A DNA stretch of 10,136 bases from PZPK01 sp041590075 (GTDB lineage: Bacteria; Pseudomonadota; Gammaproteobacteria; Pseudomonadales; Oleiphilaceae). Made by a program: the position numbers and the translations under genes. This document shows positions 1 through 6,793 of the stretch, piece by piece. Where the stretch lies: NCBI GenBank assembly GCA_041590075.1, contig JBFHUL010000100.1:1-10136 (forward strand). The letters run 5' to 3'. Every line of letters begins with the position of its first letter. The stretch's first letter is position 1. A model generated the notes under the pieces. It was not told the DNA's origin, made no database searches, and saw only the letters and a program-made list of their open reading frames with translations.

Positions 1-305
<305 letters not shown>

Positions 306-311
306 AGCAGA

Positions 312-341
312 ACAATACATTGGCAGAGCCGGACTTGGCAA
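312..341 (-). promoter_or_regulatory. Probable sigma70 promoter of rnpB
   Basis: On the minus strand, TTGCCA (336-341, 5 of 6 to TTGACA) is followed after 18 bases by TATTGT (312-317, 4 of 6 to TATAAT). Initiation 6-8 bases further on lands at about 304-306, where the RNase P RNA is expected to begin. The -35 box starts only a few bases past the stop codon of the upstream gene (349), so read-through from that gene would also enter rnpB. Inferred from consensus match and position only. Confidence 0.6.
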
Positions 342-348
342 GCGGAAA

Positions 349-1005
349 TCATTCACGCACCCGAGTGACACCCACATTACTTTGACTGCTCAAGTCGAAG
401 ATATAGACACTACCAATGGATGGTTGATCAGGGAAAGGTCGCGCATCGATAATAGCTGTGCGCTCAACAAACCGGCGCACCTCAAACGTAACGTTATCCA
501 CGCCCGCCTCCAGCAACTCTACCGCTTCTTCGATGCGACCCAACTCAATCACTATGTCACCCTCGCCATCAGGGTCAAATTCAAAGGGCAGGTCGGGTAC
601 TTCAATTTCGGGAATCTGGAAATCAGAATCGCTGAAAGAGGACTCAGGAAGATCTTCCACAACCCCCACCTCGAAGGTCGCGGTACGCGCCGTGGCTCGC
701 AAACTCTCCGCCCAGGATTCCACCTCTCGGGTCAGCGCAAAGTTTAGCTCTTCAGACACCTCATCGGTCTCATAGACTGCTAAAGCAGGATCGACCCGGA
801 AAGGTAATGACTCATAATCTTCATCGATGGCAATACCGGCAGCGGTACTCCCGGCAACATTTAATATTTCGTCCGCAGAATTGGCCGAAACCGCAGACAC
901 AGTACCCATAGCACCTTCAGAAAGAAGCTCAAAAGCCACTAGCTTTGAATGCGGTAGCATCGCTATCAATATAGCGGCGATGTAAAGAAGGTTGCGCCTG
1001 TCCAT
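349..1005 (-). CDS. Hypothetical acidic, probably exported protein
   Basis: I do not recognise the function of this 218-residue protein. Residues 1-24 look like a signal peptide: DRR, a hydrophobic core L6-L17, then a plausible cut after LVA-24. No later membrane span is visible. The mature part is acidic, with a proline- and Asp/Glu-rich stretch in the middle (IPEIEVPDLPFEFDPDGEGD). Residues 26-41 (ELLSEGAMGTVSAVSA) recall the short N-terminal motif of small secreted gammaproteobacterial proteins such as the DUF6160 group; this is a weak resemblance, not a domain match. The ATG at 1005 has no strong ribosome binding site. The gene lies between rsmI and rnpB on the same strand, and its stop is 8 bases from the rnpB -35 box. 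Length, clean frame and signal peptide argue that it is real. The frames antisense to it are shadows. Confidence 0.7.
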   Translation of the reverse strand: MDRRNLLYIAAILIAMLPHSKLVAFELLSEGAMGTVSAVSANSADEILNVAGSTAAGIAIDEDYESLPFRVDPALAVYETDEVSEELNFALTREVESWAESLRATARTATFEVGVVEDLPESSFSDSDFQIPEIEVPDLPFEFDPDGEGDIVIELGRIEEAVELLEAGVDNVTFEVRRFVERTAIIDARPFPDQPSIGSVYIFDLSSQSNVGVTRVRE

Positions 1006-1103
1006 CAGCTTTTCGTGTTATTTTGTTAATAGTGGTCATATTTTGCACCACCAACAAATGAACCGCAAATCACATCTTCGATTAAATTTCAAGTCCTGCA
1101 GAA

Positions 1104-1958
1104 CTACTTCAAATTTACAGCCATTTGATACAACTCTTTCTTCGTCCAGGAAGAAAAGTCCGCAACAACAGCCGCCGCCTGCTTTGGAGGTAATTCAATG
1201 AGCAAACGCGCCAATAGCGCCTTAACGTCAATCGAAAGAAGCTCCTCCTTGTCCTCTGATGGCCTCGCCCCTTCGATCAGCAACACAAACTCTCCCTTTT
1301 GCTGCATGGCATCGGCACTCAGCCAGGCAAGCATATCTTTTGCTATAGCCGTATGAATGGTTTCGAAACGCTTGGTAAGCTCTCGCGCCAGGCACACCCT
1401 TCGCAAGGGAAACAATTCAGCCAACTGATCAACCGTGGCCAATATGCGATGCGGCGACTCATAGTAAATGGCCGTGCGCGTTTCTGACGAAAGGCCCTCC
1501 AGTTTCGCTCGCCGGGCACCGGACTTTGAAGGCAGGAAGCCTTCAAACACAAACTGAGAGCTGGGCAACCCACTCGCACTTAATGCCGCAACCAGCGCAC
1601 AGGGGCCCGGCACTGGCACAACGCGCACCCCTAGCTCCCGAGCTTGTGCCACCAAAACATATCCAGGATCAGATATCAGCGGCGTACCTGCATCCGACAC
1701 AACAGCAAGACTTATCTTCTGCTCTCTGATCCTGGTTATGAGTTCCTCAGTTTTTTGCTTTTCATTGTGCTCGTGAAGGGAAACCATGGGCGTACTAATA
1801 CTAAACTGATCGAACAACCTTTTGGTATGTCGAGTATCTTCAGCGGCAACAAGATCCACATCACGCAACACTTGCTCGGCTCGCGCACTGAAGTCCTGTA
1901 GATTGCCAATGGGTGTTGCAACAAGGTAAATGGCACTTTCCAAGGCGTAAGCCCTCAC
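1104..1958 (-). CDS. rsmI: 16S rRNA (cytidine(1402)-2'-O)-methyltransferase RsmI
   Basis: S-adenosylmethionine-dependent enzyme that 2'-O-methylates C1402 in the decoding centre of 16S rRNA. It belongs to the tetrapyrrole (corrin/porphyrin) methylase fold. Family motifs in order (284-residue numbering): VATPIGNL 13-20, AAEDTRHT 38-45, SDAGTPLISDPG 88-99, PVPGPCA 115-121, FEGFLP 138-143, then YYESPHR and ARELTKRFETIH. Length is close to E. coli RsmI (286). The GTG at 1958 has no clear ribosome binding site. A TTG at 1943 is preceded by GAGGG at 8 bases and would give 279 residues starting just before IYLVATPIG, so the shorter form is a serious alternative. The gene diverges from lpoA across a short region. 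No intrinsic terminator is evident in the 98 bases before the next gene on this strand. Confidence 0.96.
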   Translation of the reverse strand: MRAYALESAIYLVATPIGNLQDFSARAEQVLRDVDLVAAEDTRHTKRLFDQFSISTPMVSLHEHNEKQKTEELITRIREQKISLAVVSDAGTPLISDPGYVLVAQARELGVRVVPVPGPCALVAALSASGLPSSQFVFEGFLPSKSGARRAKLEGLSSETRTAIYYESPHRILATVDQLAELFPLRRVCLARELTKRFETIHTAIAKDMLAWLSADAMQQKGEFVLLIEGARPSEDKEELLSIDVKALLARLLIELPPKQAAAVVADFSSWTKKELYQMAVNLK

Positions 1959-1965
1959 ATAGAAT
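1937..1965 (+). promoter_or_regulatory. Candidate promoter of the lpoA-yraN-diaA operon
   Basis: TTTCCA (1937-1942), a 17-base spacer and TAGAAT (1960-1965) lie on the plus strand, so transcription would start near 1972 and lpoA at 2007 would have a leader of about 35 bases. The site overlaps the 5' end of the divergent rsmI gene. Inferred from consensus match and spacing; no operator is obvious. Confidence 0.45.
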
Positions 1966-1999
1966 GGACGCAGGCCTTTTTATCGCAAGCCACTGAAGT

Positions 2000-2029
2000 T
2001 TTCTACATGCCTTTACACTTTTCTTTCAA
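2000..2029 (-). promoter_or_regulatory. Candidate rsmI promoter
   Basis: On the minus strand, TTGAAA (2024-2029) is followed after 18 bases by TAGAAA (2000-2005). The -35 box is a good match and the -10 box a fair one. It would place initiation about 35-50 bases before the rsmI start and would overlap the first codons of lpoA on the other strand. Consensus match only. Confidence 0.33.
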
Positions 2030-3824
2030 ATCTGCCGGCATCATTGCCCTATGCTGCGCACTTATCGCGGGCTGTGCGAATCAACCTTTAACCACAGAAA
2101 CCTACACCGCGGCCAATACAGCCCACCCCTCAACGTCTCCCGAAGCATTACTCAGCGAAGCACGCACGGCAACACCCGGTCGGCGTGCAGAACTGCACCT
2201 GCAAGCAGCTCAGGCTTATTGGGATTCCGGCCTGCTTGGGCTCGCCGTAGCTGCCTATGAGGATGTAGACATCTCCCAGCTCAATCCCATACGTTCATCC
2301 CACTGGCTCGAGCTCGGACTTATACTCGGCGTAACATTTGAAGACACCACCCTTATCGAATACGTGTTATCGAAGACAGGCATCGACCTGATGATGCAAC
2401 AGGCACCTATCGACCAACAGAAGTCGCTCGCACTGCTAATGCGAGACGCCCTGCTACTCCAATCTAAACACATAGAGGCCGCGATTTTTCTGGCGGAGTA
2501 CCGAGGCATTTTTTCAGAAGACGAGCAAGCCAAACTCACCAACCTGATTTGGGCCGCCTTTTCACGCGCCGAGGCCGCCAAACTAAGCAGGCATAGCTAT
2601 GAAGGGACAAATACAGATGCATCGCTTTGGCTCCAGCTCGCCACTAACCTGCGTCTGAAGCAGAGCAGCCTTGAGCAACAATACGAATACCTAAAAGAAT
2701 GGCAGGATTTGCACCCTGAACACAGCGCCAATCTTTATCCGCCACTGGAACTGCGTCTGCTGTCGCAACTTCCGGAAATCAGCCCCACGTCCGTCACACT
2801 CGCCCTTCCCTTCAGCGGACCATTGGCTAACGTAGCCGAAGCAATAAGAGATGGATTTCTGGCCAGCTATTACCAACAGAAAAGTGCACACAACCTGAAG
2901 ATCACAATGTTCGACACACAGCTGAAGAATATTGAAGCCCTGTATACCGACCACCCCGACCAGCAACTGATTGTTGGCCCTTTGAACAAAACAGACCTGG
3001 AAGCACTGGCAACACTGGACGCATTACCGACTCCCACATTAGCCCTGAACCGCATCAGCCCGCTCACAACACCAATCAACGGCCTATTCCAATTCAGCCT
3101 TTCGTCTGAAGCCGAAGCCGAGCAAGTAGCCACATATTTAGCCAAGAACAAACTGTTCAGAGTCGGCGTTATCGCACCCGACAATGAGTTTGGATATCGG
3201 ATCTCCCAACACTTCAGTAACGCGCTTCTGGACGCAGGCGGGCGCACTATAGCGACACGCCACTACCAGAATCAAAGCTCATTGTCCTCAGCGGTCGCAC
3301 AACTCCTGGCCACCGACAAAAGCCAGCATCGCGCTCGAAAATTGCGCAGCATCACCGCGCTGCCACTCGAGAGCGAACCGCGCCGCCGTCAGGATATCGA
3401 CGCCATTTTCATGCTGGCCAAACCTGAAATCGCACGCCAACTCAAGCCACTGTTTGCTTTCCATTACGCCAGCAAGCTCCCCATTTTTGCCACATCACAA
3501 GTACACGAACTGGATTCGCAACACAACGATGACTTAGAGGGAGTCAAGTTTGTCGAAATGCCTTGGATGCTCAGCAACTCTCACCCCATCAAATCAGAAC
3601 TGCTCACCCACAACCCTAACACCGCTCGCCAGTATGGCCGCTTCCATGCACTGGGTGCCGACGCTCACACCATTGCTTCGCGGCTTACCCTCATGCAACA
3701 ACTCACCAACAGCAAGGTGCGAGGCCAGTCAGGACTGCTATCATTGGGCGACGACGGAATTATTCAGCGCGAGCTTGAGTGGGCCACATTTAAAAACGGA
3801 GACGCAATCCCTATACAGGAGTAA
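2007..3824 (+). CDS. lpoA: Penicillin-binding protein activator LpoA (outer-membrane lipoprotein)
   Basis: LpoA reaches from the outer membrane through the periplasm to stimulate the bifunctional peptidoglycan synthase PBP1A. The 605-residue protein begins with a lipoprotein signal peptide and lipobox LIAGC, with lipidated Cys23. The next residue is Ala rather than Asp, consistent with Lol sorting to the outer membrane. Residues about 45-250 are a helical, TPR-like region. From about 260 (TLALPFSGPLANVAEAIRDG) the C-terminal half has the periplasmic-binding-protein-like fold of the family. RRRQDIDAIFMLAKPEIARQ and the later LPIFATSQVHE are further hallmarks. It is shorter than E. coli LpoA (678). 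The ATG is preceded by GAAG at 8 bases. The AGGAG that serves the next gene (3817-3821) lies in its last codons, so translation of the two is probably coupled. Confidence 0.95.
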   Translation: MPLHFSFKSAGIIALCCALIAGCANQPLTTETYTAANTAHPSTSPEALLSEARTATPGRRAELHLQAAQAYWDSGLLGLAVAAYEDVDISQLNPIRSSHWLELGLILGVTFEDTTLIEYVLSKTGIDLMMQQAPIDQQKSLALLMRDALLLQSKHIEAAIFLAEYRGIFSEDEQAKLTNLIWAAFSRAEAAKLSRHSYEGTNTDASLWLQLATNLRLKQSSLEQQYEYLKEWQDLHPEHSANLYPPLELRLLSQLPEISPTSVTLALPFSGPLANVAEAIRDGFLASYYQQKSAHNLKITMFDTQLKNIEALYTDHPDQQLIVGPLNKTDLEALATLDALPTPTLALNRISPLTTPINGLFQFSLSSEAEAEQVATYLAKNKLFRVGVIAPDNEFGYRISQHFSNALLDAGGRTIATRHYQNQSSLSSAVAQLLATDKSQHRARKLRSITALPLESEPRRRQDIDAIFMLAKPEIARQLKPLFAFHYASKLPIFATSQVHELDSQHNDDLEGVKFVEMPWMLSNSHPIKSELLTHNPNTARQYGRFHALGADAHTIASRLTLMQQLTNSKVRGQSGLLSLGDDGIIQRELEWATFKNGDAIPIQE

Positions 3825-3830
3825 ATACAA

Positions 3831-4196
3831 ATGCCACAAGGAACGGGCGAGGCGTATGAGAATGTTGCGAAAGAATACCTGGAAAAGCAGGGCTTGAAAT
3901 TTCTGCACAGAAATTACCGCTGCCGACAAGGTGAAATTGATCTAATTATGCGAGAGAAAGATACACTGGTATTTGTTGAAGTAAAGTACCGAAAGCGTGC
4001 CACCCATGGCGTGGCTGCCGAGAGCGTATCCTCACAAAAGCAAACTCGGATCGCACATACCGCCAAACGATTTCTGCAAGAACATAAGCTCTGGAACATG
4101 AACTGTCGCTTCGACGTAGTTGCCATAGACGGCACAATTAATCACACCAGCGCACCCACGCTGCACTGGCTGCAAGCCGCCTTCAACCTAAACTGA
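3831..4196 (+). CDS. yraN: UPF0102 family protein YraN (PD-(D/E)XK nuclease fold)
   Basis: Small 121-residue protein of the YraN/UPF0102 family, which has the restriction-endonuclease-like fold; its physiological substrate is not settled. The signature is complete: G6-E7, RNYRCRQGEIDLI (27-39) and VFVEVKYR (47-54), giving putative catalytic residues E35, D37, E50 and K52. Nuclease activity is therefore possible, but it is inferred from the fold. An AGGAG at 3817-3821 sits 9 bases before the ATG and overlaps the end of lpoA; only 6 bases separate the two genes. In E. coli and Pseudomonas it likewise sits between lpoA and diaA. Length is typical and nothing is broken. Confidence 0.95.
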   Translation: MPQGTGEAYENVAKEYLEKQGLKFLHRNYRCRQGEIDLIMREKDTLVFVEVKYRKRATHGVAAESVSSQKQTRIAHTAKRFLQEHKLWNMNCRFDVVAIDGTINHTSAPTLHWLQAAFNLN

Positions 4197-4207
4197 AGAA
4201 ATTGGAT

Positions 4208-4798
4208 ATGAGTGATCTTTCACCTACTAGTCGCTATCTATGCGAAGCTATAGACTCAGCAGCAGAAATAATTGAAACCATCACAGAACAACTCGACCAT
4301 GCCTGCGAGATGATTACCTCCAGCCTCCTTTCGGACGGAAAACTGATCGTTTGTGGAAACGGCTACTCCGCCCCACTTGCCAACCTTCTCACTACCTGTT
4401 TTATGCATCAGCAGGAATTCGAACGCCCCAGCTTACCCGCATGCAACCTATCCATCGACGCCACAACGATATCCGCCATTGCCAAAGATGGGAATTACCA
4501 TAGCGTCTATGCAAAGCAACTACGCTCTATCGGCAATGAAGGAGACATACTGATAGCCTTATCCACCGACGGAAATTGCAGCAATATCGTTCAAGCCATC
4601 CAAACCGCGCATGAAAAAGGTATTCAGGTAGTCACAATACTCGGGAGCGCAAATGGGAAAATATCGGCCGTCAAGGAAGGAAACGACGTGGAAATTTGCC
4701 TGGGGACCAGAGGGGTGGCCCGAACGATGGAAGCACAGCTACTCGCAGTGAATACTCTGTGCCACCAAATTGAAAACCAGCTTTTTGGGAGTTTTTAA
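4208..4798 (+). CDS. diaA: DnaA initiator-associating protein DiaA (SIS domain)
   Basis: DiaA is a tetrameric SIS-domain protein that binds DnaA and promotes its assembly at oriC. The 196-residue length equals that of E. coli DiaA, and motifs align: VCGNGYSA 48-55, ERPSLPA 72-78, AIAKDGNYHSVYAKQ 90-104, ALSTDGN 117-123. C-terminal Leu192-Phe193 match E. coli Leu190-Phe191, reported to matter for DnaA binding. Related genes are often labelled gmhA (sedoheptulose-7-phosphate isomerase), but the GmhA catalytic Glu aligns with Cys64, and the QEMH motif that carries its catalytic His reads MEAQ (174-177), so isomerase activity is unlikely. The ATG at 4208 has GAAGAA 7 bases upstream; a TTG at 4202 is in frame but has only 1 base of spacing to it, so ATG is preferred. 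Last gene of the lpoA operon, 11 bases after yraN, converging on sspB. Confidence 0.9.
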   Translation: MSDLSPTSRYLCEAIDSAAEIIETITEQLDHACEMITSSLLSDGKLIVCGNGYSAPLANLLTTCFMHQQEFERPSLPACNLSIDATTISAIAKDGNYHSVYAKQLRSIGNEGDILIALSTDGNCSNIVQAIQTAHEKGIQVVTILGSANGKISAVKEGNDVEICLGTRGVARTMEAQLLAVNTLCHQIENQLFGSF

Positions 4799-4829
4799 AA
4801 CGTTGCGCCTGTTGCGTTTAGTGAGATAG

Positions 4830-5219
4830 CTATTTAACGATCTTCAAGGACGGTTTACCATGCCCGCCATTACTATCCGGCTCGCCTGACGGCGGCGGCT
4901 CTGGTGCACCAGGCTCGGCACCAAACACCATGCCCTGGCCATTTTCCTTGGCATAAATAGCCATCACGGCAACCACCGGGATGTACACTTGCATAGGCAC
5001 TCCACCAAACCGGGCTTTGAACTCTATCGCATCACTGCCGACGACAAAATCGTTTACCGCCCCGGGACTAACGTTAAGAATAATCTGGCCGTTGGTGACA
5101 TAGTCCTCGGGCACGCGCACGCCCTGCACCCCTGCATCCACAACGATGTAGGGGGTCATATCATTATCTACGATCCATTCGTTCAGTGCCCGGACGAGAT
5201 AGGGCCTACTTGGCGTCAT
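4830..5219 (-). CDS. sspB: ClpXP protease specificity-enhancing factor SspB
   Basis: Adaptor that binds ssrA-tagged proteins released from stalled ribosomes and hands them to ClpXP. The first ~100 residues are the dimeric substrate-binding domain: RPYLVRALNEWIVDND at 5-20, VTNGQIILNVSP at 41-52, FKARFGG at 67-73 and AIYAKENGQGMVF at 87-99. A flexible Gly/Pro/Glu-rich linker follows (about 100-121). The tail KPSLKIVK (122-129) is the ClpX-docking motif, so both functional ends are intact. I chose the ATG at 5219 (129 residues), preceded by AGGAG at 9 bases; a GTG at 5225 is in frame but too close to that site, and relatives begin a few residues before RPYLVRAL. It lies 30 bases after sspA in the same operon. 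In relatives a dolP/osmY gene lies between it and diaA; none is here. Confidence 0.95.
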   Translation of the reverse strand: MTPSRPYLVRALNEWIVDNDMTPYIVVDAGVQGVRVPEDYVTNGQIILNVSPGAVNDFVVGSDAIEFKARFGGVPMQVYIPVVAVMAIYAKENGQGMVFGAEPGAPEPPPSGEPDSNGGHGKPSLKIVK

Positions 5220-5249
5220 GATCACCTTCTCCTACAGCCGCTGCCGCGA

Positions 5250-5879
5250 TCAGGCCCGCATTTCTGATTCGACTTCAGAGAGGCTCGCACGGAATGATTC
5301 GCGCTCAAACATACGCTCCATGTATTTGATGACCGGTTTTGCCTGCGCTTCGTTCAACTCAATACCCAACAAAGGCAAGCGCCAAAGCAGTGCCGACACA
5401 CAACAATCCACAATGGTGAACTCATCGCTCATGAAGAACGGCTTTTCAGCAAAGATGGGCGCAGTGGCAATAATGCTCTCCTTCAACTCCTTACGCAGCT
5501 TATCGGCATCTTTAGCGTCTGGCTTCTCGAGAATCTTGTCGGCCAGCGTGGACCAGTCTTTTCTGATGCGATACATCATCAAGCGACTTTGGGCTCGCGC
5601 GACTGGGTATACCGGCAATAAAGGCGGATGCGGAAAACGCTCATCGAGATATTCCATCATGATGTCTGATTCATACAACACCAGATCGCGATCGACCAGC
5701 GTGGGTAGATCATTGTATGGATTGTGATCAGCGAGTTCTGCCGGCTTATTAGCTGGATCAACATCGATGATTTCTACCGCAACACCCTTTTCTGCCAGCA
5801 CAATCCTTACTCGGTGACTGTAATGACTCTTACCATCAGAAAAGAACGTCATGGACGACCGCTTGGTCACAACACCCAT
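5250..5879 (-). CDS. sspA: Stringent starvation protein A (SspA)
   Basis: RNA-polymerase-associated regulator with a glutathione-S-transferase fold. In E. coli it acts in stationary-phase acid tolerance, and in Pseudomonas and Francisella relatives in virulence gene control. The 209-residue protein has the thioredoxin-like N-terminal half (SHRVRIVLAEKGV near 21-33, DLPTLVDRDLVLYES near 57-71) and an all-helical C-terminal half. EYLDERFPHPPL followed by PVYPVAR is the SspA hallmark; the P83-H84-P85 surface pocket corresponds to the conserved PHP residues shown to be essential in E. coli SspA. The usual GST catalytic residue and glutathione use are not expected in this family. The ATG at 5879 has GAGG 7 bases upstream. 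It is first in sspA-sspB, with its own promoter at 5941-5971. Confidence 0.97.
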   Translation of the reverse strand: MGVVTKRSSMTFFSDGKSHYSHRVRIVLAEKGVAVEIIDVDPANKPAELADHNPYNDLPTLVDRDLVLYESDIMMEYLDERFPHPPLLPVYPVARAQSRLMMYRIRKDWSTLADKILEKPDAKDADKLRKELKESIIATAPIFAEKPFFMSDEFTIVDCCVSALLWRLPLLGIELNEAQAKPVIKYMERMFERESFRASLSEVESEMRA

Positions 5880-5940
5880 AGAGATACCTCATTACGAATT
5901 AAAGGGCCTTTTAAGAAAGGCTGTAGAAATTTCGGCGCTG

Positions 5941-5971
5941 ATTATACACGATTCACAGCACAAACGATCAA
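5941..5971 (-). promoter_or_regulatory. Promoter of sspA-sspB
   Basis: On the minus strand, a perfect TATAAT (5941-5946) is preceded by TTGATC (5966-5971) with a 19-base spacer, which is long. The bases just before the -10 are GTG. Transcription would start near 5934, giving sspA a leader of about 55 bases. It sits just downstream of the petC terminator, as expected for a separate transcription unit. Inferred from consensus. Confidence 0.62.
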
Positions 5972-5984
5972 TTATCCCTAAGCT

Positions 5985-6018
5985 AAAAAAGGCCATTGAC
6001 CAGAATCAACAGCCTTTT
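5985..6018 (-). terminator. Intrinsic terminator after petC
   Basis: AAAAGGC (5987-5993) pairs with GCCTTTT (6012-6018), a two-base internal mismatch follows, then TTGA (5996-5999) pairs with TCAA (6006-6009) around a 6-base loop. On the minus-strand RNA the stem ends in a run of U (5990-5985). It lies 16 bases past the petC stop and separates the bc1 operon from sspA-sspB. The T run on the other flank is shorter, so activity is expected mainly on the minus strand. Confidence 0.8.
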
Positions 6019-6034
6019 CATTGCTTGCACGTAC

Positions 6035-6793
6035 TTAATGAATGCCGCGCCAGTACTCTTTGTTCAGGAAGTACACAAACACAAAGAGGAAGGCAAGAAA
6101 GATCAGCACCGTGCGCCCCAGCTCAACACTCTGAAGACGCGAGGGCTCGCCAACGTATTCGAGAAAATTGACCAGGTCATAGATAGCTTCATCATACTCT
6201 TCCGGAGACATTGAGCCTGCACTAACGAACTCTTTGCAGCCGCTGCTCTTGATGATGTTTCCACTCAAAGGATCTACCTCTGGCTCAACTCCCAACTCCG
6301 GCGGTTCGGCACATACGCCCTGCAAATCCGCGAGCACATGCGGCATACCCACATCTTTAAAAACAACGTTATTCACGCCGTAGGGACGCTTCTCATCCAC
6401 ATAAAAGCCGCGCAAATAGTTGTAAATCCAGTCCGGCCCACGCAAGCGCGCACTCAATGTCAGATCTGGCGGCGCATTACCGAACCATGACTTTGACAAA
6501 TCTTCCGGCATGGCAATTTCCATAAGATTACCAATTTTGTCATCACCAAAGATCAGGTTCTTCTCAAACAATTCATTGGGAATCCCCAAATCATTAGCTG
6601 CACGCTCGTAACGTGCATACTTCATGGAGTGACAACCAAAGCAGTAGTTCGCAAACAGCGCCAATCCCCGCTGGAGCGACTCTTGATCGCGAATGTCCGG
6701 CTCAATATGATCCATTGGTATAGATGGACCGCCCGCAGAAAATGCCGCACTGGCAAAAACACTAAAGAAGAGTGCGATTATTAGATTTCTCAT
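6035..6793 (-). CDS. petC: Ubiquinol-cytochrome c reductase, cytochrome c1 subunit
   Basis: Haem-c subunit of the cytochrome bc1 complex. It takes electrons from the Rieske protein on the periplasmic side and passes them to soluble or membrane cytochrome c. The 252-residue protein has a cleavable signal peptide (about 1-20, ending FSA). The haem attachment motif CFGCH is at 51-55, GNAPPDL at 105-111, and the likely sixth ligand Met150 lies in DVGMPH. A single C-terminal anchor helix covers about 229-246 and ends NKEYWRGIH. The frame stays open further upstream (to 6898), but the ATG at 6793 is the start because it gives the signal peptide and overlaps the petB stop as ATGA (6790-6793), a coupling arrangement. 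Last gene of petA-petB-petC, followed by a strong terminator. Intact. Confidence 0.96.
   Translation of the reverse strand: MRNLIIALFFSVFASAAFSAGGPSIPMDHIEPDIRDQESLQRGLALFANYCFGCHSMKYARYERAANDLGIPNELFEKNLIFGDDKIGNLMEIAMPEDLSKSWFGNAPPDLTLSARLRGPDWIYNYLRGFYVDEKRPYGVNNVVFKDVGMPHVLADLQGVCAEPPELGVEPEVDPLSGNIIKSSGCKEFVSAGSMSPEEYDEAIYDLVNFLEYVGEPSRLQSVELGRTVLIFLAFLFVFVYFLNKEYWRGIH

Noticed and set aside
1095..1103. Palindrome-like sequence AGTCCTGCAGAACT just past rsmI as a terminator
   Set aside because: It has no loop and no following T run on the minus strand.
4797..4820. Possible bidirectional terminator between diaA and sspB (AAACG paired with CGTTT)
   Set aside because: Only about five pairs, AT-rich, with a 12-base loop and no U run; too weak to call.
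5218..5727. A 169-codon plus-strand frame across sspA
   Set aside because: It is fully antisense to a clearly recognisable SspA; the frame stays open through the codon bias of the real gene.
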